This document shows, in pieces, positions 37,200-45,943 of a stretch of 64,000 nucleotides of DNA. Under the pieces are notes generated by a model. It did no database searches and was not told the origin of the DNA. It saw nothing but the letters and a program-made list of their open reading frames with translations. Made by a program: the position numbers and the translations under genes. The DNA is from Alphaproteobacteria bacterium (lineage in GTDB: Bacteria > Pseudomonadota > Alphaproteobacteria > Rhodobacterales > Rhodobacteraceae): positions 1 through 64,000 of the forward strand of contig QOQE01000002.1 of assembly GCA_003331935.1 (NCBI GenBank), given 5' to 3'. Position 1 is the first letter of the stretch, and each line of letters begins with the position of its first letter.

Positions 37200-38344
37200 A
37201 TTCTAAATTGTGCAAGGAACTAGGTATAGAATTTCCACTATTTGCTTTTTCGCATTGTAGAGATGTGGTTGCTGCGGTTACGAAGGCTGGGGGTTTTGGG
37301 GTATTTGGAGCAACTAACCTCTCAGGACCCGAATTAGAGATTGAGTTAAATTGGATAGACTCCCAAGTTAACGGAATGCCTTATGGGGTTGATCTGATTG
37401 TTCCAAATAATTTTGTGGGAAAGGGAGAAAATCTATCCGATGAGGATATGCTTGGAAAAATTCCTCAGAGCCATAAGGACTTTGCGCACAACATACTTGA
37501 AAATAATGGAATTGATGTAGATCCGAATGAATTGGAAGAGGATCGAAAAAATCATTTGCGATTTGGAAAAAACATGACACCAGAGGGTGCTCATGAGTCA
37601 TTAGCAGTTGCATTTAACCACCCAATTAAGATGATTGTAAATGCACTTGGCATGCCTCCAAAACAAATGGTTGATATGGCAAAAGATGCGGGAGTGAAAG
37701 TTGGCGCACTAGTCGGGGCAAAAAAACATGCAATCAACCAAATCAATGCAGGAGTTGACGTTTTGATTGTGGCTGGTGGAGAAGCCGGAGGGCATTGTGG
37801 CGAAGTGTCATCAATGGTTCTCATTCCAGAAGTGTATAACGCGATTAAGGATATAAAAGATGTACCTATATTGGCTGCAGGGGGTATAGCTTCTGGAAGT
37901 CAGATGGCCGCCGCTATGGCTATGGGAGCATCGGGTGCATGGTGTGGCTCTGTTTGGCTTACAACAACGGAAGCCGAAACTAATCCAATCGTCAAAGAGA
38001 AAATGCTAAGTGCTTCTTCTGCTGACACCGTAAGATCAAAAAGTAGAACTGGAAAGCACTCTAGGCAACTAAGATCACCGTGGACAGATGCATGGGAAAA
38101 CAGTGACCAAGTTCAGCCTCTACCATCGCCAGTTCAACCTTTAGTGGCTGAGCCAGCATTGCGAAAGCTTGACAAGCTTTCATTGGCTGGAAATAAGCAA
38201 GCTGCTGACCTTGCAACCTATTGGGTTGGTCAAGCGGTTGGTTTGATGAATGAAACGAAGTCCGCTGGAGAAGTAGTGCAAGACTTTAAGACAGATTTTA
38301 TCGAAGCTTATGAGAGACTAAATGGTGCACTAGAGGAGGTATAA
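37196..38344 (+). CDS. Nitronate monooxygenase-like FMN oxidoreductase
   Basis: A 382-residue TIM-barrel FMN protein of the 2-nitropropane dioxygenase/enoyl-ACP-reductase-like family. Motifs include GGFGVFGAT near the N-terminus, VAGGEAGGHCGEVS with a histidine in the position of the family base, and LAAGGIASGSQMAAAMAMGA for phosphate binding. It overlaps the carboxylase alpha gene by four bases (ATGA) and so belongs to the catabolic operon. True nitronate activity is not implied; homologues in such operons have unassigned redox roles. Confidence 0.87.
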   Translation: MNSKLCKELGIEFPLFAFSHCRDVVAAVTKAGGFGVFGATNLSGPELEIELNWIDSQVNGMPYGVDLIVPNNFVGKGENLSDEDMLGKIPQSHKDFAHNILENNGIDVDPNELEEDRKNHLRFGKNMTPEGAHESLAVAFNHPIKMIVNALGMPPKQMVDMAKDAGVKVGALVGAKKHAINQINAGVDVLIVAGGEAGGHCGEVSSMVLIPEVYNAIKDIKDVPILAAGGIASGSQMAAAMAMGASGAWCGSVWLTTTEAETNPIVKEKMLSASSADTVRSKSRTGKHSRQLRSPWTDAWENSDQVQPLPSPVQPLVAEPALRKLDKLSLAGNKQAADLATYWVGQAVGLMNETKSAGEVVQDFKTDFIEAYERLNGALEEV

Positions 38345-38345
38345 G

Positions 38346-39146
38346 GTGGAGCAAGCAAAAGATTTTTTTGACGAGAGTAAAGACTTATATGAGTTGCTGA
38401 ATGCTGAGGGTGTGGGTTGTTTGTCAACTGCGACATTGTTCAAAAATTGGACAATAGAGGATGTGATTGGGCATTTATACCTCTTTAATCACGGCGCGGT
38501 TGAGACTTTAAAAGGCGGAGATCACTTTGATAATTTTTGGAAACCAATAAATGACCAAGTCTTAGATGGTAAATCTTTAGTTGAGGCGCAAGTGCCGTGG
38601 TTAAATGGTGTGACCGGGGATCAATTGTTAGATGACTGGTGGCAAAGTGTCGAAGATGTTTTCAATGCGTATAAAAATGCCGATCCAAAAAAAAGAGTTA
38701 AATGGGGAGGACCAGAAATGAGTGCTCGTTCTAAGATAACTGCACGACACATGGAAACATGGGCTCATGGTCAAGAAGTCTTTGACGCGCTAGGCAAGGA
38801 CAGAGAAGAGAAGGATAGAATAAAAAACATAGTACATATGGGCGTTATTGCTTACGGATGGACTTTTGTTAATAGGAAATTAGCAATCCCTGAGCCAACA
38901 CCTTATATTATTTTAAATGCACCATCTGGTGAAGTCTGGGAGTGGAATGACAAAGAGAGTTCTTCAAAGATTGAAGGAACCGCAGTTGAATTTGCTCAAG
39001 TAGTAACCCAGGTGCGAAATTTTGCCGACACAAAATTATCTATAACTGGTGAACCAGCTGTAGAGTGGATGAAGTATGCTCAGTGTTTTGCTGGCCCTCC
39101 AGAGGACCCTCCAGCCAAAGGGACTAGATATAAAGTCGCTAGTTAG
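38346..39146 (+). CDS. DinB/maleylpyruvate-isomerase-fold metal-binding protein (TIGR03084-like)
   Basis: A 266-residue protein with a DinB-like four-helix N-terminal region. The histidines in VIGHLYLFNH and HMETWAHGQEVFDAL are the probable metal ligands. The C-terminal part resembles the extension found in TIGR03084 proteins. Relatives with known function are mycothiol-dependent isomerases; alphaproteobacteria do not normally make mycothiol, so the thiol partner here, if any, is different. The start is GTG one base after the preceding stop. It is the last gene of the plus-strand operon and ends three bases from the convergent reductase. Confidence 0.8.
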   Translation: MEQAKDFFDESKDLYELLNAEGVGCLSTATLFKNWTIEDVIGHLYLFNHGAVETLKGGDHFDNFWKPINDQVLDGKSLVEAQVPWLNGVTGDQLLDDWWQSVEDVFNAYKNADPKKRVKWGGPEMSARSKITARHMETWAHGQEVFDALGKDREEKDRIKNIVHMGVIAYGWTFVNRKLAIPEPTPYIILNAPSGEVWEWNDKESSSKIEGTAVEFAQVVTQVRNFADTKLSITGEPAVEWMKYAQCFAGPPEDPPAKGTRYKVAS

Positions 39147-39149
39147 AGT

Positions 39150-40148
39150 TTATATCGTTATAACCGTTGATCCCGTTGTTTTTCGTGCTTCTAAAGAGTC
39201 GTGAGCTAAAGCAATATCGTTCAATGAGAAGGTTTGGTCTATTTGTATTTTAACATGACCAGAAACTACTTTTCCGAAAAGAACCTTTGCCATCTCTTGG
39301 CAGCGGGTAAAGTCACCTATATGTGTAAAGAGACCAGTTCTTGTTATTTTAAGTGATTTTTTTGCTAAGATTCCTATATCTATAGGATCAATATTCCCTG
39401 ATGCATTCCCAAACGAGATAAATATCCCAAAGTCTTTTAAACAACTTAAAGAATCATCAAAGGTAGTTTTACCAACAGAATCCATGACAACCGGAACTCC
39501 AATACCATTCGTTAGTTTCATTACTTCTTCGGAAAAGTTTTTCGTAGAATAGTTTATAGTTTGAGATGCACCAAATTTTTTTGCCAACTTACACTTTTCA
39601 TCAGAACCGGCAGTGCCTATCAATTCTAATCCTTCGCTTCTAGCCCACTGACAGGCAATCAATCCGACACCACCTGCAGCAGCATGGAATAAAATCTGGT
39701 CTCCACTTTTCAATTCTGTTGTATCATGAAAAAGATATTTTACAGTTAACCCCTTAAGCATCATCGCGGCACCTTCCTCAAATGATATCTCATCAGGAAG
39801 TTTACAAACTTGTTCAGCGGGCATAACCCTGGCCTCACAATAGGCACCTGGCGGTGTAGCTGCATATGCAACGCGATCGCCAGAAACTAAGTGAGTGACA
39901 CCATCTCCCACTTCTTCAACTATTCCCGAAGCCTCCATGCCCAGCACGGCAGGTAGTGCAACGGCATAGTTATCTGAGATTCGCGTTCTGTGATAAACGT
40001 CAATAAAATTTAGGCCTATAGCCTTATGCTTAATAAGTATTTCACCACTGCCTGGAGAGCCAACTTCTTGTGTAACTATCTTAAACTTCTCACTTCCACC
40101 ATTTTCATCTATTATTGCTGCCTTTACGTTTTGAGTTGACATTTGCAT
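39150..40148 (-). CDS. Quinone oxidoreductase (NADPH-dependent, Qor-like)
   Basis: A 332-residue medium-chain reductase of the quinone oxidoreductase type. It has GMEASGIVEEVGDGV, a HAAAGGVGLIACQWA cofactor loop and VPVVMDSVGKTTFDDSLS, all close to E. coli QorA. No zinc cysteines are seen. It likely transfers electrons from NADPH to quinones or electrophilic carbonyls in the cytoplasm. Start could be the first (40148) or the third codon (40142). It diverges from rpe over 38 bases. Confidence 0.9.
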   Translation of the reverse strand: MQMSTQNVKAAIIDENGGSEKFKIVTQEVGSPGSGEILIKHKAIGLNFIDVYHRTRISDNYAVALPAVLGMEASGIVEEVGDGVTHLVSGDRVAYAATPPGAYCEARVMPAEQVCKLPDEISFEEGAAMMLKGLTVKYLFHDTTELKSGDQILFHAAAGGVGLIACQWARSEGLELIGTAGSDEKCKLAKKFGASQTINYSTKNFSEEVMKLTNGIGVPVVMDSVGKTTFDDSLSCLKDFGIFISFGNASGNIDPIDIGILAKKSLKITRTGLFTHIGDFTRCQEMAKVLFGKVVSGHVKIQIDQTFSLNDIALAHDSLEARKTTGSTVITI

Positions 40149-40186
40149 TATCTCCCATAGTAATCAAAAATATGTTTTTATTATAA

Positions 40187-40897
40187 ATGGAACCACTATT
40201 GTCCAGAGAGTCAATAAAAATTGCACCATCTATACTATCTGCTGATTTCGCAAATTTTGGCAAAGAAATTGAAGCTGTAGAAGAACAAGGCTGCGATTGG
40301 ATTCACATTGATGTTATGGATGGTCATTTTGTGCCGAACATAACTTTCGGACCAGAAACCTGCAAGGCAATTAGACCCCATATCAAAACATTTATGGATG
40401 TCCATCTGATGATTTCACCTGTGGATCAATATCTTGAAGCTTTTGCTGAAGCGGGTGCGGATATGATAACAGTTCATTTCGAAGCAGGGCAACACATTCA
40501 TAGATCTCTTCAGGCAATAAATAGTCTTGGTGTAAAGGTGGGATTAGCTTTAAACCCGGGCACCTCTTATGAGGTGGTTGACCAGTTAGTAGATTTGGTA
40601 GACTTAATATGTGTGATGACGGTTAACCCAGGTTTTGGGGGTCAGAAGTTTATCTCATCTCAACTAAGAAAAATTGAAAGATTAGCTAATCTTAAAAAGC
40701 ATAAAGATTTTTTAATCGAGGTTGATGGGGGAATAACTGCCGATACTGCACCAGGTGTGGTTTCAGCAGGAGCAGATATTTTGGTAGCTGGGTCGGCTGT
40801 TTTTTCAAATGGTAGCGTCAATAAGCCCAATGTCTACGGACAAAATATAAAGAGAATAAGGGACGCTGCTGAAAGCGCCCTAAAATTAAAAGGATAA
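40187..40897 (+). CDS. rpe: Ribulose-phosphate 3-epimerase
   Basis: A 236-residue TIM-barrel epimerase of the pentose phosphate pathway. Metal and catalytic residues are in IAPSILSADFANFG, WIHIDVMDGHFVPNITFG, DVHLM and VNPGFGGQKFI. The C-terminal EVDGGI and AGSAVF segments bind phosphate. Length is normal for bacterial Rpe with a short C-terminal tail. It is followed after four bases by a thioredoxin-like gene; the two may share a transcript. Confidence 0.95.
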   Translation: MEPLLSRESIKIAPSILSADFANFGKEIEAVEEQGCDWIHIDVMDGHFVPNITFGPETCKAIRPHIKTFMDVHLMISPVDQYLEAFAEAGADMITVHFEAGQHIHRSLQAINSLGVKVGLALNPGTSYEVVDQLVDLVDLICVMTVNPGFGGQKFISSQLRKIERLANLKKHKDFLIEVDGGITADTAPGVVSAGADILVAGSAVFSNGSVNKPNVYGQNIKRIRDAAESALKLKG

Positions 40898-40901
40898 AAA
40901 A

Positions 40902-41456
40902 ATGGCAGAAATTCCTCCAGTTTGTGAGTTTGGTTGGCAAGCAAAAGAGTTTAACTTGCCTTCTGTTGATGGGAAAAAATATACTCTAGAAGAAGTTGGT
41001 GGGTCTAATGGTTTATTGATTATGTTTATATGTAATCATTGTCCTTATGTGCTGGCTATTTTGGATCGAATTGTTCGAGACGCCAGCGATTTACAACAGC
41101 TTGGGGTTGGTATAGCAGCCATTAGTTCAAACGACGTAATTAGTTACCCAGAGGATTCCTTCGATAACATGAAAAAGCTGGCGGCAAGCCATAATTTTAC
41201 TTTTCCATATATGTATGACGAGACCCAAGAAGTGGCTAAGCTATACAATGCTGTATGTACTCCTGATTTTTTTGGATTTAACAAGAATCATGAACTACAG
41301 TACAGAGGAAGATTAGACGCATCTAGGAAAGAGGCCGGTCCAGTCGATTTAAAAAGAGATCTCTTCGAAGCGATGAAAGAAGTAGTGAGAACTGGTAATG
41401 GTCCAAAAGACCAAGTTGCGTCAATGGGCTGCTCGATAAAGTGGATAGTTAACTGA
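40902..41456 (+). CDS. Thioredoxin-fold (AhpC/TSA-like) family protein
   Basis: A 184-residue redoxin of the thioredoxin family. The active site is CNHC at residues 44-47 in FICNHCPYV, followed by AAISSNDVISYPEDS and FPYMYDETQEVAKLYNAVCTP, with a cis-proline after cysteine. No signal peptide is seen, so it acts in the cytoplasm. This family is widespread and little studied; disulfide or peroxide reduction is likely. It ends 40 bases from the convergent cobP. Confidence 0.88.
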   Translation: MAEIPPVCEFGWQAKEFNLPSVDGKKYTLEEVGGSNGLLIMFICNHCPYVLAILDRIVRDASDLQQLGVGIAAISSNDVISYPEDSFDNMKKLAASHNFTFPYMYDETQEVAKLYNAVCTPDFFGFNKNHELQYRGRLDASRKEAGPVDLKRDLFEAMKEVVRTGNGPKDQVASMGCSIKWIVN

Positions 41457-41496
41457 AGCGATTGAGTCAGGTAGATATTACAAAAAGCTATTGCAT

Positions 41497-42015
41497 TCAT
41501 TTAATCTTTATAGAATGTCCTGCGATGACTAGAGTTACGCTATTGGCAAAACTGCCGATATCTTGATTCAATTTTCCTGATACTTTTAAAAATTTTCTAG
41601 ATAGCTCGTTAGCTGGTAATATGCCAAGGCTGGTTTCTTGCCCGACTATAATCAAGGTGGATTTACACTTTTTTAGATCATATTTAATATCATCAATGCG
41701 GCGATCTCTAAACTGACTTAGTGTTAAAATGTTCGATACAGACATTGATATACAATCAATCAAAATTATGTCCTGCGGTTTTGAGCTTTTGAGTATATCT
41801 GCAGTGAGGTCAGGAGAGTCTATAGTTTCAAATTTTTGGTTTCTTTTCCTCTTATGCTCATTAATTTTCTCTTGCATTTCTAAGTCATATGCAAGGCCGG
41901 TAGCTATGTAATACAATTTACCATGAGTATTTTTTTGTAAGCTTAGCGCTGATTTTTCTGCAAACCTAGATTTTCCAGAGTTGCTTCCCCCAAGTATCAG
42001 ATATGTTTCAGACAT
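41497..42015 (-). CDS. cobP: Adenosylcobinamide kinase / adenosylcobinamide-phosphate guanylyltransferase
   Basis: A 172-residue CobP (CobU in Salmonella naming). The P-loop is GGSNSGKS at residues 9-16. IDCISMSVSNIL contains the second conserved segment, and IIVGQETSLGILP is the family signature. It phosphorylates adenosylcobinamide and then attaches GMP, preparing for lower-loop addition. It is the last gene of the large minus-strand cobalamin operon, four bases after cobF. Confidence 0.93.
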   Translation of the reverse strand: MSETYLILGGSNSGKSRFAEKSALSLQKNTHGKLYYIATGLAYDLEMQEKINEHKRKRNQKFETIDSPDLTADILKSSKPQDIILIDCISMSVSNILTLSQFRDRRIDDIKYDLKKCKSTLIIVGQETSLGILPANELSRKFLKVSGKLNQDIGSFANSVTLVIAGHSIKIK

Positions 42016-42019
42016 AAAC

Positions 42020-42799
42020 TCAGTTCCTTATTAGTCGTTGCAATTTGTAGACATCTAAAATCCATCCTTTATCAGAACGCAGCGTATTTCTTGTTTTAAT
42101 AATTTCATTTCCAATTTTTGGAACCTCGCCTTCAATAAGGGTTTGCTCTTTCATTCCGAGATATGCAGCCCACCAGATATAGATATTATTGTCTTTTAAA
42201 AATGTGAATGAGCACTCTCCATCTAAAACAACGTAAATTGTTTCCGTTCCATCTGGCCATCCTCTATCCTTTAAAAGCCGGCCTGTAGTAATCAAGACCG
42301 ATTTTCCGATTTCGTTAAAGGGAATTCCAAACGCAGAAACAAGCAACTGTATTGAAGAGAGACCAGGAATCAATTTGATGGAGGTATGGTGTAAAGTCTT
42401 TTTAACTCGCGAAGCAATTCTTTGGCTACTATCGTACAATGAAGGGTCCCCCCATATGGGAATTCCGACGTTTATGTTTCTTCTTGCAGTGCTGGAAGTA
42501 TATTCATTAATTATGTCGACCCATGTTTTCGCGATATCATCATGCCAGTCTATAACTGAATTGATATATTTTTTATTGGTTAATTGCCGCTCCGGTATAA
42601 TAAATTCCCTAAACTTCACCATATTTATTTTTATGAAAGATCTACAAATATTTTTTTTAAGGTCAGCAATCTCGGATTTTTCGTCTTTTTTCTTTCCGAT
42701 TAGTATCAAATTACAACTCTTGATTGTCTCAGCTGCTTCTTCTGTTACATGCTTTGCATCTCCAAAACCTAGTCCTATTAGATATAAGTTAATACTCAA
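42020..42799 (-). CDS. cobF: Precorrin-6A synthase (deacetylating)
   Basis: A 259-residue SAM-dependent methyltransferase of the aerobic pathway. It starts with LYLIGLGFGDAKHVTEEA and carries GIPIWGDPSLYDSS and LIPGLSSIQLL, the conserved methylase segments. It methylates C1 of precorrin-5 and releases the acetyl group. CobF exists only in the oxygen-dependent route, which fits the presence of CobG. It overlaps cobA by four bases. Confidence 0.93.
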   Translation of the reverse strand: MSINLYLIGLGFGDAKHVTEEAAETIKSCNLILIGKKKDEKSEIADLKKNICRSFIKINMVKFREFIIPERQLTNKKYINSVIDWHDDIAKTWVDIINEYTSSTARRNINVGIPIWGDPSLYDSSQRIASRVKKTLHHTSIKLIPGLSSIQLLVSAFGIPFNEIGKSVLITTGRLLKDRGWPDGTETIYVVLDGECSFTFLKDNNIYIWWAAYLGMKEQTLIEGEVPKIGNEIIKTRNTLRSDKGWILDVYKLQRLIRN

Positions 42800-43503
42800 A
42801 GTAGCGGCCCAAAAATTATAACTGCAGGATGATTGCTTTTAATATCCTTTAGGTAGATTAATATCTCCTCAATCGTCCCCTTTTTAATATTTTCCTCTTT
42901 TCTTGAAATGTCTTCCGCTATCAGGACTTTTGTTTTGATATCAAGACCATTTTCTAAAAGAATTTGAGCGAGATTAGGGAAAGTTTTTTTTCCCATGAAG
43001 ATTACGGTTGTACAATTTGGATCAATTAAGGATGCAATATTTAAGTCATCGGGAAGTTCACCATTAAAATCATGTCCAGTGATAAACTGCACACGTCTCG
43101 ACATAACTCTTCGGGTTAATGGGATTTTTGCAGCCGCCGCCGCAGCCATTGCTGAAGATACTCCTGGGATTATTTCAAACTCTAACCCATTCTCATTTAA
43201 TGCTGTAATCTCTTCCTCTAATCTTGAAAAAATACTACTATCACCCGACTTCAGACGAACAATTTTTTTTCCTGTTCTACCATATTCTACAAGTAATCTA
43301 GATACTTGATTTTGCTTTGGTGATGCAAGCCCCGCTCTTTTCCCCACACTCAAAAGTGTGGCGCTTTTTTTTGCAAGATTCAGTATTTCACCTGCGGATA
43401 AATCATCATAGAAAATAATATCCGCATCACTAATTCTTTTTACCGCCTGTACAGTAAGCAGGTCTGGATTGCCGGGACCAGAACTGACAAAGCTTATAGT
43501 CAT
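42796..43503 (-). CDS. cobA: Uroporphyrinogen-III C-methyltransferase
   Basis: A 235-residue SUMT. Segments SSGPGNPDLLTVQAVK, VRLKSGDSSIFSR, IPGVSSAMAAAAAAKIPLTRR and TVIFMGKK are the canonical SAM and porphyrin-binding motifs. It converts uroporphyrinogen III to precorrin-2 and thus feeds the whole pathway. No siroheme-type CysG fusion is seen. It overlaps cobB and cobF by four bases each. Confidence 0.94.
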   Translation of the reverse strand: MTISFVSSGPGNPDLLTVQAVKRISDADIIFYDDLSAGEILNLAKKSATLLSVGKRAGLASPKQNQVSRLLVEYGRTGKKIVRLKSGDSSIFSRLEEEITALNENGLEFEIIPGVSSAMAAAAAAKIPLTRRVMSRRVQFITGHDFNGELPDDLNIASLIDPNCTTVIFMGKKTFPNLAQILLENGLDIKTKVLIAEDISRKEENIKKGTIEEILIYLKDIKSNHPAVIIFGPLL

Positions 43504-44825
43504 TGTTCGCTCCCAATAAGATGAAAAAATGTTCCAGTAGCATTAGAGTTTTTGGAGCCTAACTGACCTAACTCATTTTGGTAAGCGTCCTTTACAAAGA
43601 CTATAGGAGCATCATTTATTTCGACAACTGTTGTATAGTGAAACTCATGTCCAAGAACAGTGGAACCCTTTTTGATACCAAAAAAAGGCTCAATAGCCTT
43701 GGCTTTTCGATATCCTAGATTGAGCTTGCGTTTTTCAAAAGAAGTAACCAAATCAAACATACCAATCATGTCATATGCCTGACCACTTTTTCCAATAATT
43801 TTTCTGCCCAAAACCATATAGCCACCACACTCTCCGTGCACCGGTCTTTTCTTACTAAAATCAATAAGTCCATTCTTAAATTTTTTGCATTCAGATAAGC
43901 GACCGAGGTAAAGTTCAGGGTATCCTCCTGGCAACCAGACCATGTCATCACTCTTTGAAGGGGGCTCATCGTTTAGCGGAGAGAAAAAGGAGATTTCAGC
44001 ACCTTGCTTCTTCCATCCCTCTATCAAATGGGAATAAGTAAAGGTAAATGCATTATCTTTCGCAATAGCTATTCTCTGCGCGGGAGGAGTAATTTTTTGT
44101 AACGTTGATATTGGAGGAAAGCTGTTTCTTGCACTACAAGCTATTGCTTCTAGGTCACAATTTTCTTCAATGAGTGTTCCAAGCTTAAAAATTAGTTGCT
44201 CCAAGTCAGATAAATCTTCTGCTTGGACCAGACCTAAGTGTCTTTCTGGGATAGTTAGTTCGTTAGATCTAGGGATAACCCCTAGGATTGGAACTTTTGT
44301 TTTTGAAACTTCACTGACTACTAAAGCTTCGTGCCTTTTGCTTGATATATTATTTAGAATTATTCCACCGATTGTTATGTCATGTCTGAATGAAGTGAAA
44401 CCGGTAATCAAAGCAGCTACAGATTGAGCTTGCTTTGCGCAGTCGACTACTAAAATTACTGGCCAATTCGTTATACTTGCTAGGTCTGCGGTGGAACCAT
44501 TTCCACCTGCACCCTTGCTTATTACTCCATCAAATAATCCCATTGACCCTTCAGCAATACAGAGATCCGAAGGGCCCACCATGCCTATCATATTAAGGAT
44601 ATCGCTAGATGACATTGCCCATGTGTCTAAGTTATATGAAGGACAATCCGCCGCAACACTTTGAAATTTTGAATCTATATAGTCAGGACCACTCTTGAAA
44701 GGTTGTACAGATCTTTTGCGGGCAAAAGCGTTAATAAGCCCCAGAGTTACAGTCGTTTTTCCAGCTCCCGACGCCGGTGCCGAAATAATTATACCTTGCC
44801 TATTTATGATTTCTTCCAGTGGCAT
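43500..44825 (-). CDS. cobB: Hydrogenobyrinic acid a,c-diamide synthase (glutamine-hydrolysing)
   Basis: A 441-residue two-domain amidotransferase. The N-terminal ATPase domain has the P-loop ISAPASGAGKTT and the C-terminal glutaminase has its nucleophile cysteine in VHGECGGYMVLG. A late histidine in GHEFHYT completes the triad. It amidates carboxylates a and c before cobalt insertion in the aerobic route. It overlaps the end of cobM by 26 bases and cobA by four. Confidence 0.94.
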   Translation of the reverse strand: MPLEEIINRQGIIISAPASGAGKTTVTLGLINAFARKRSVQPFKSGPDYIDSKFQSVAADCPSYNLDTWAMSSSDILNMIGMVGPSDLCIAEGSMGLFDGVISKGAGGNGSTADLASITNWPVILVVDCAKQAQSVAALITGFTSFRHDITIGGIILNNISSKRHEALVVSEVSKTKVPILGVIPRSNELTIPERHLGLVQAEDLSDLEQLIFKLGTLIEENCDLEAIACSARNSFPPISTLQKITPPAQRIAIAKDNAFTFTYSHLIEGWKKQGAEISFFSPLNDEPPSKSDDMVWLPGGYPELYLGRLSECKKFKNGLIDFSKKRPVHGECGGYMVLGRKIIGKSGQAYDMIGMFDLVTSFEKRKLNLGYRKAKAIEPFFGIKKGSTVLGHEFHYTTVVEINDAPIVFVKDAYQNELGQLGSKNSNATGTFFHLIGSEQ

Positions 44826-45588
44826 CTATTTCTCTAAATCTCCTATCATAGGTTTCATCATACAATTTGCTTGCTGTAAAATTAGCAGTGTCTAAATGCG
44901 GACCAATAAGTATCAAAGCTGTTCTATCCATATATTCAGGTATCGCTTTTTCTATATTACTTAAATCTGAATGAATAATTTGTTCCTCTGGCCAAGATGC
45001 TTTCCAAACAACTTTTACTGGGCAAGAACCGTTATAGAAAGGCTTCACTTTTTTGACCACTTTTGCAATATCATGAATTGATAGATGTATGGCAAGAATA
45101 GCGCCACTTTTAGCAAAATTTTCCAAAGTTTCATTTTCAGGCATCTTTGATGCCCTACCTTCGGTTCTAGTGAGAACTATAGATTGGGCTATTTGGGGCT
45201 TGGTTAGTTCCTGTTTTAAACTTGAAGCGGCAGCTGAAAAAGAAGTTACTCCTGGAGTCATACTAAAAGGGATTTTTAATTTTATTAATTCACGTATTTG
45301 TTCATTCACCGCCGACCATATAGATAGATCACCAGAGTGAAGCCGGGCAATTTCATGACCCTCATTATGAAATTTTTCTATTTTTTCTATAATTTGAGAA
45401 AGTGATAGGGGTGCTGTATTTATTTTTTTTGTTGAAGGGCCGCAATGGGATAATATTTCTTCTGGAATAATCGATCCTGCAAAAAAACAGATAGAGCATT
45501 GCTCCAAAAGTTTTTTTCCTTTAAGCGTTATGAGTTCGGGATCACCAGGACCTGCCCCTATGAAGTGTACTGTCAATTTAATCTCCAT
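44800..45588 (-). CDS. cobM: Precorrin-4 C11-methyltransferase
   Basis: A 262-residue methyltransferase. Motifs are VHFIGAGPGDPELITLKG at the N-terminus, ARLHSGDLSIWSA and MTPGVTSFSAAASSL. The start at 45588 is chosen because it places the first motif close to the N-terminus as in other CobM proteins; a longer reading reaches back through cobE and lacks homology. It overlaps the end of cobE by 11 bases. It methylates C11 of precorrin-4. Confidence 0.93.
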   Translation of the reverse strand: MEIKLTVHFIGAGPGDPELITLKGKKLLEQCSICFFAGSIIPEEILSHCGPSTKKINTAPLSLSQIIEKIEKFHNEGHEIARLHSGDLSIWSAVNEQIRELIKLKIPFSMTPGVTSFSAAASSLKQELTKPQIAQSIVLTRTEGRASKMPENETLENFAKSGAILAIHLSIHDIAKVVKKVKPFYNGSCPVKVVWKASWPEEQIIHSDLSNIEKAIPEYMDRTALILIGPHLDTANFTASKLYDETYDRRFREIDATGRNHK

Positions 45589-45943
45589 CCGTTTCTGCGA
45601 TTGCGATGGTAGCAAGCCTATCAGAAGAGATTTTCCGCTCACAAATAATTTTGGATGCGCTACCTCCTGCAGCAAGTGCTGCAGCTTCACAAAAACTGCC
45701 AACATTTTTAAACTTTTTACTCAAATGGGAAACAGTAGGTGTGATAATATTGTATATAGCGTCTTCCTCAATCTGGACCAATTTTAGGTGGTTTGTACTG
45801 ACAAATTTTAAAAAGACTGCATTAATTGCTTTTTCCTTTGAGGTAGCAACTGTAAAAGCACTATACCTTTTGATATAACTTTCAAATAACTCGTTAAATG
45901 AAGTAATAGTAACTGTAGATTTAAAGCCAATTCCTGCAATCAT
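45578..45943 (-). CDS. cobE: Cobalamin biosynthesis protein CobE (CbiG C-terminal-like)
   Basis: A 121-residue small protein matching the C-terminal domain of CbiG. It starts with IAGIGFKSTVT and carries the family motif GSFCEAAALAAGG. CobE is required in the aerobic pathway, but its exact step has not been firmly assigned; in the CbiG protein of the anaerobic route this region helps open the ring lactone. It overlaps cobL by four bases and cobM by 11. Confidence 0.88.
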   Translation of the reverse strand: MIAGIGFKSTVTITSFNELFESYIKRYSAFTVATSKEKAINAVFLKFVSTNHLKLVQIEEDAIYNIITPTVSHLSKKFKNVGSFCEAAALAAGGSASKIICERKISSDRLATIAIAETDGD

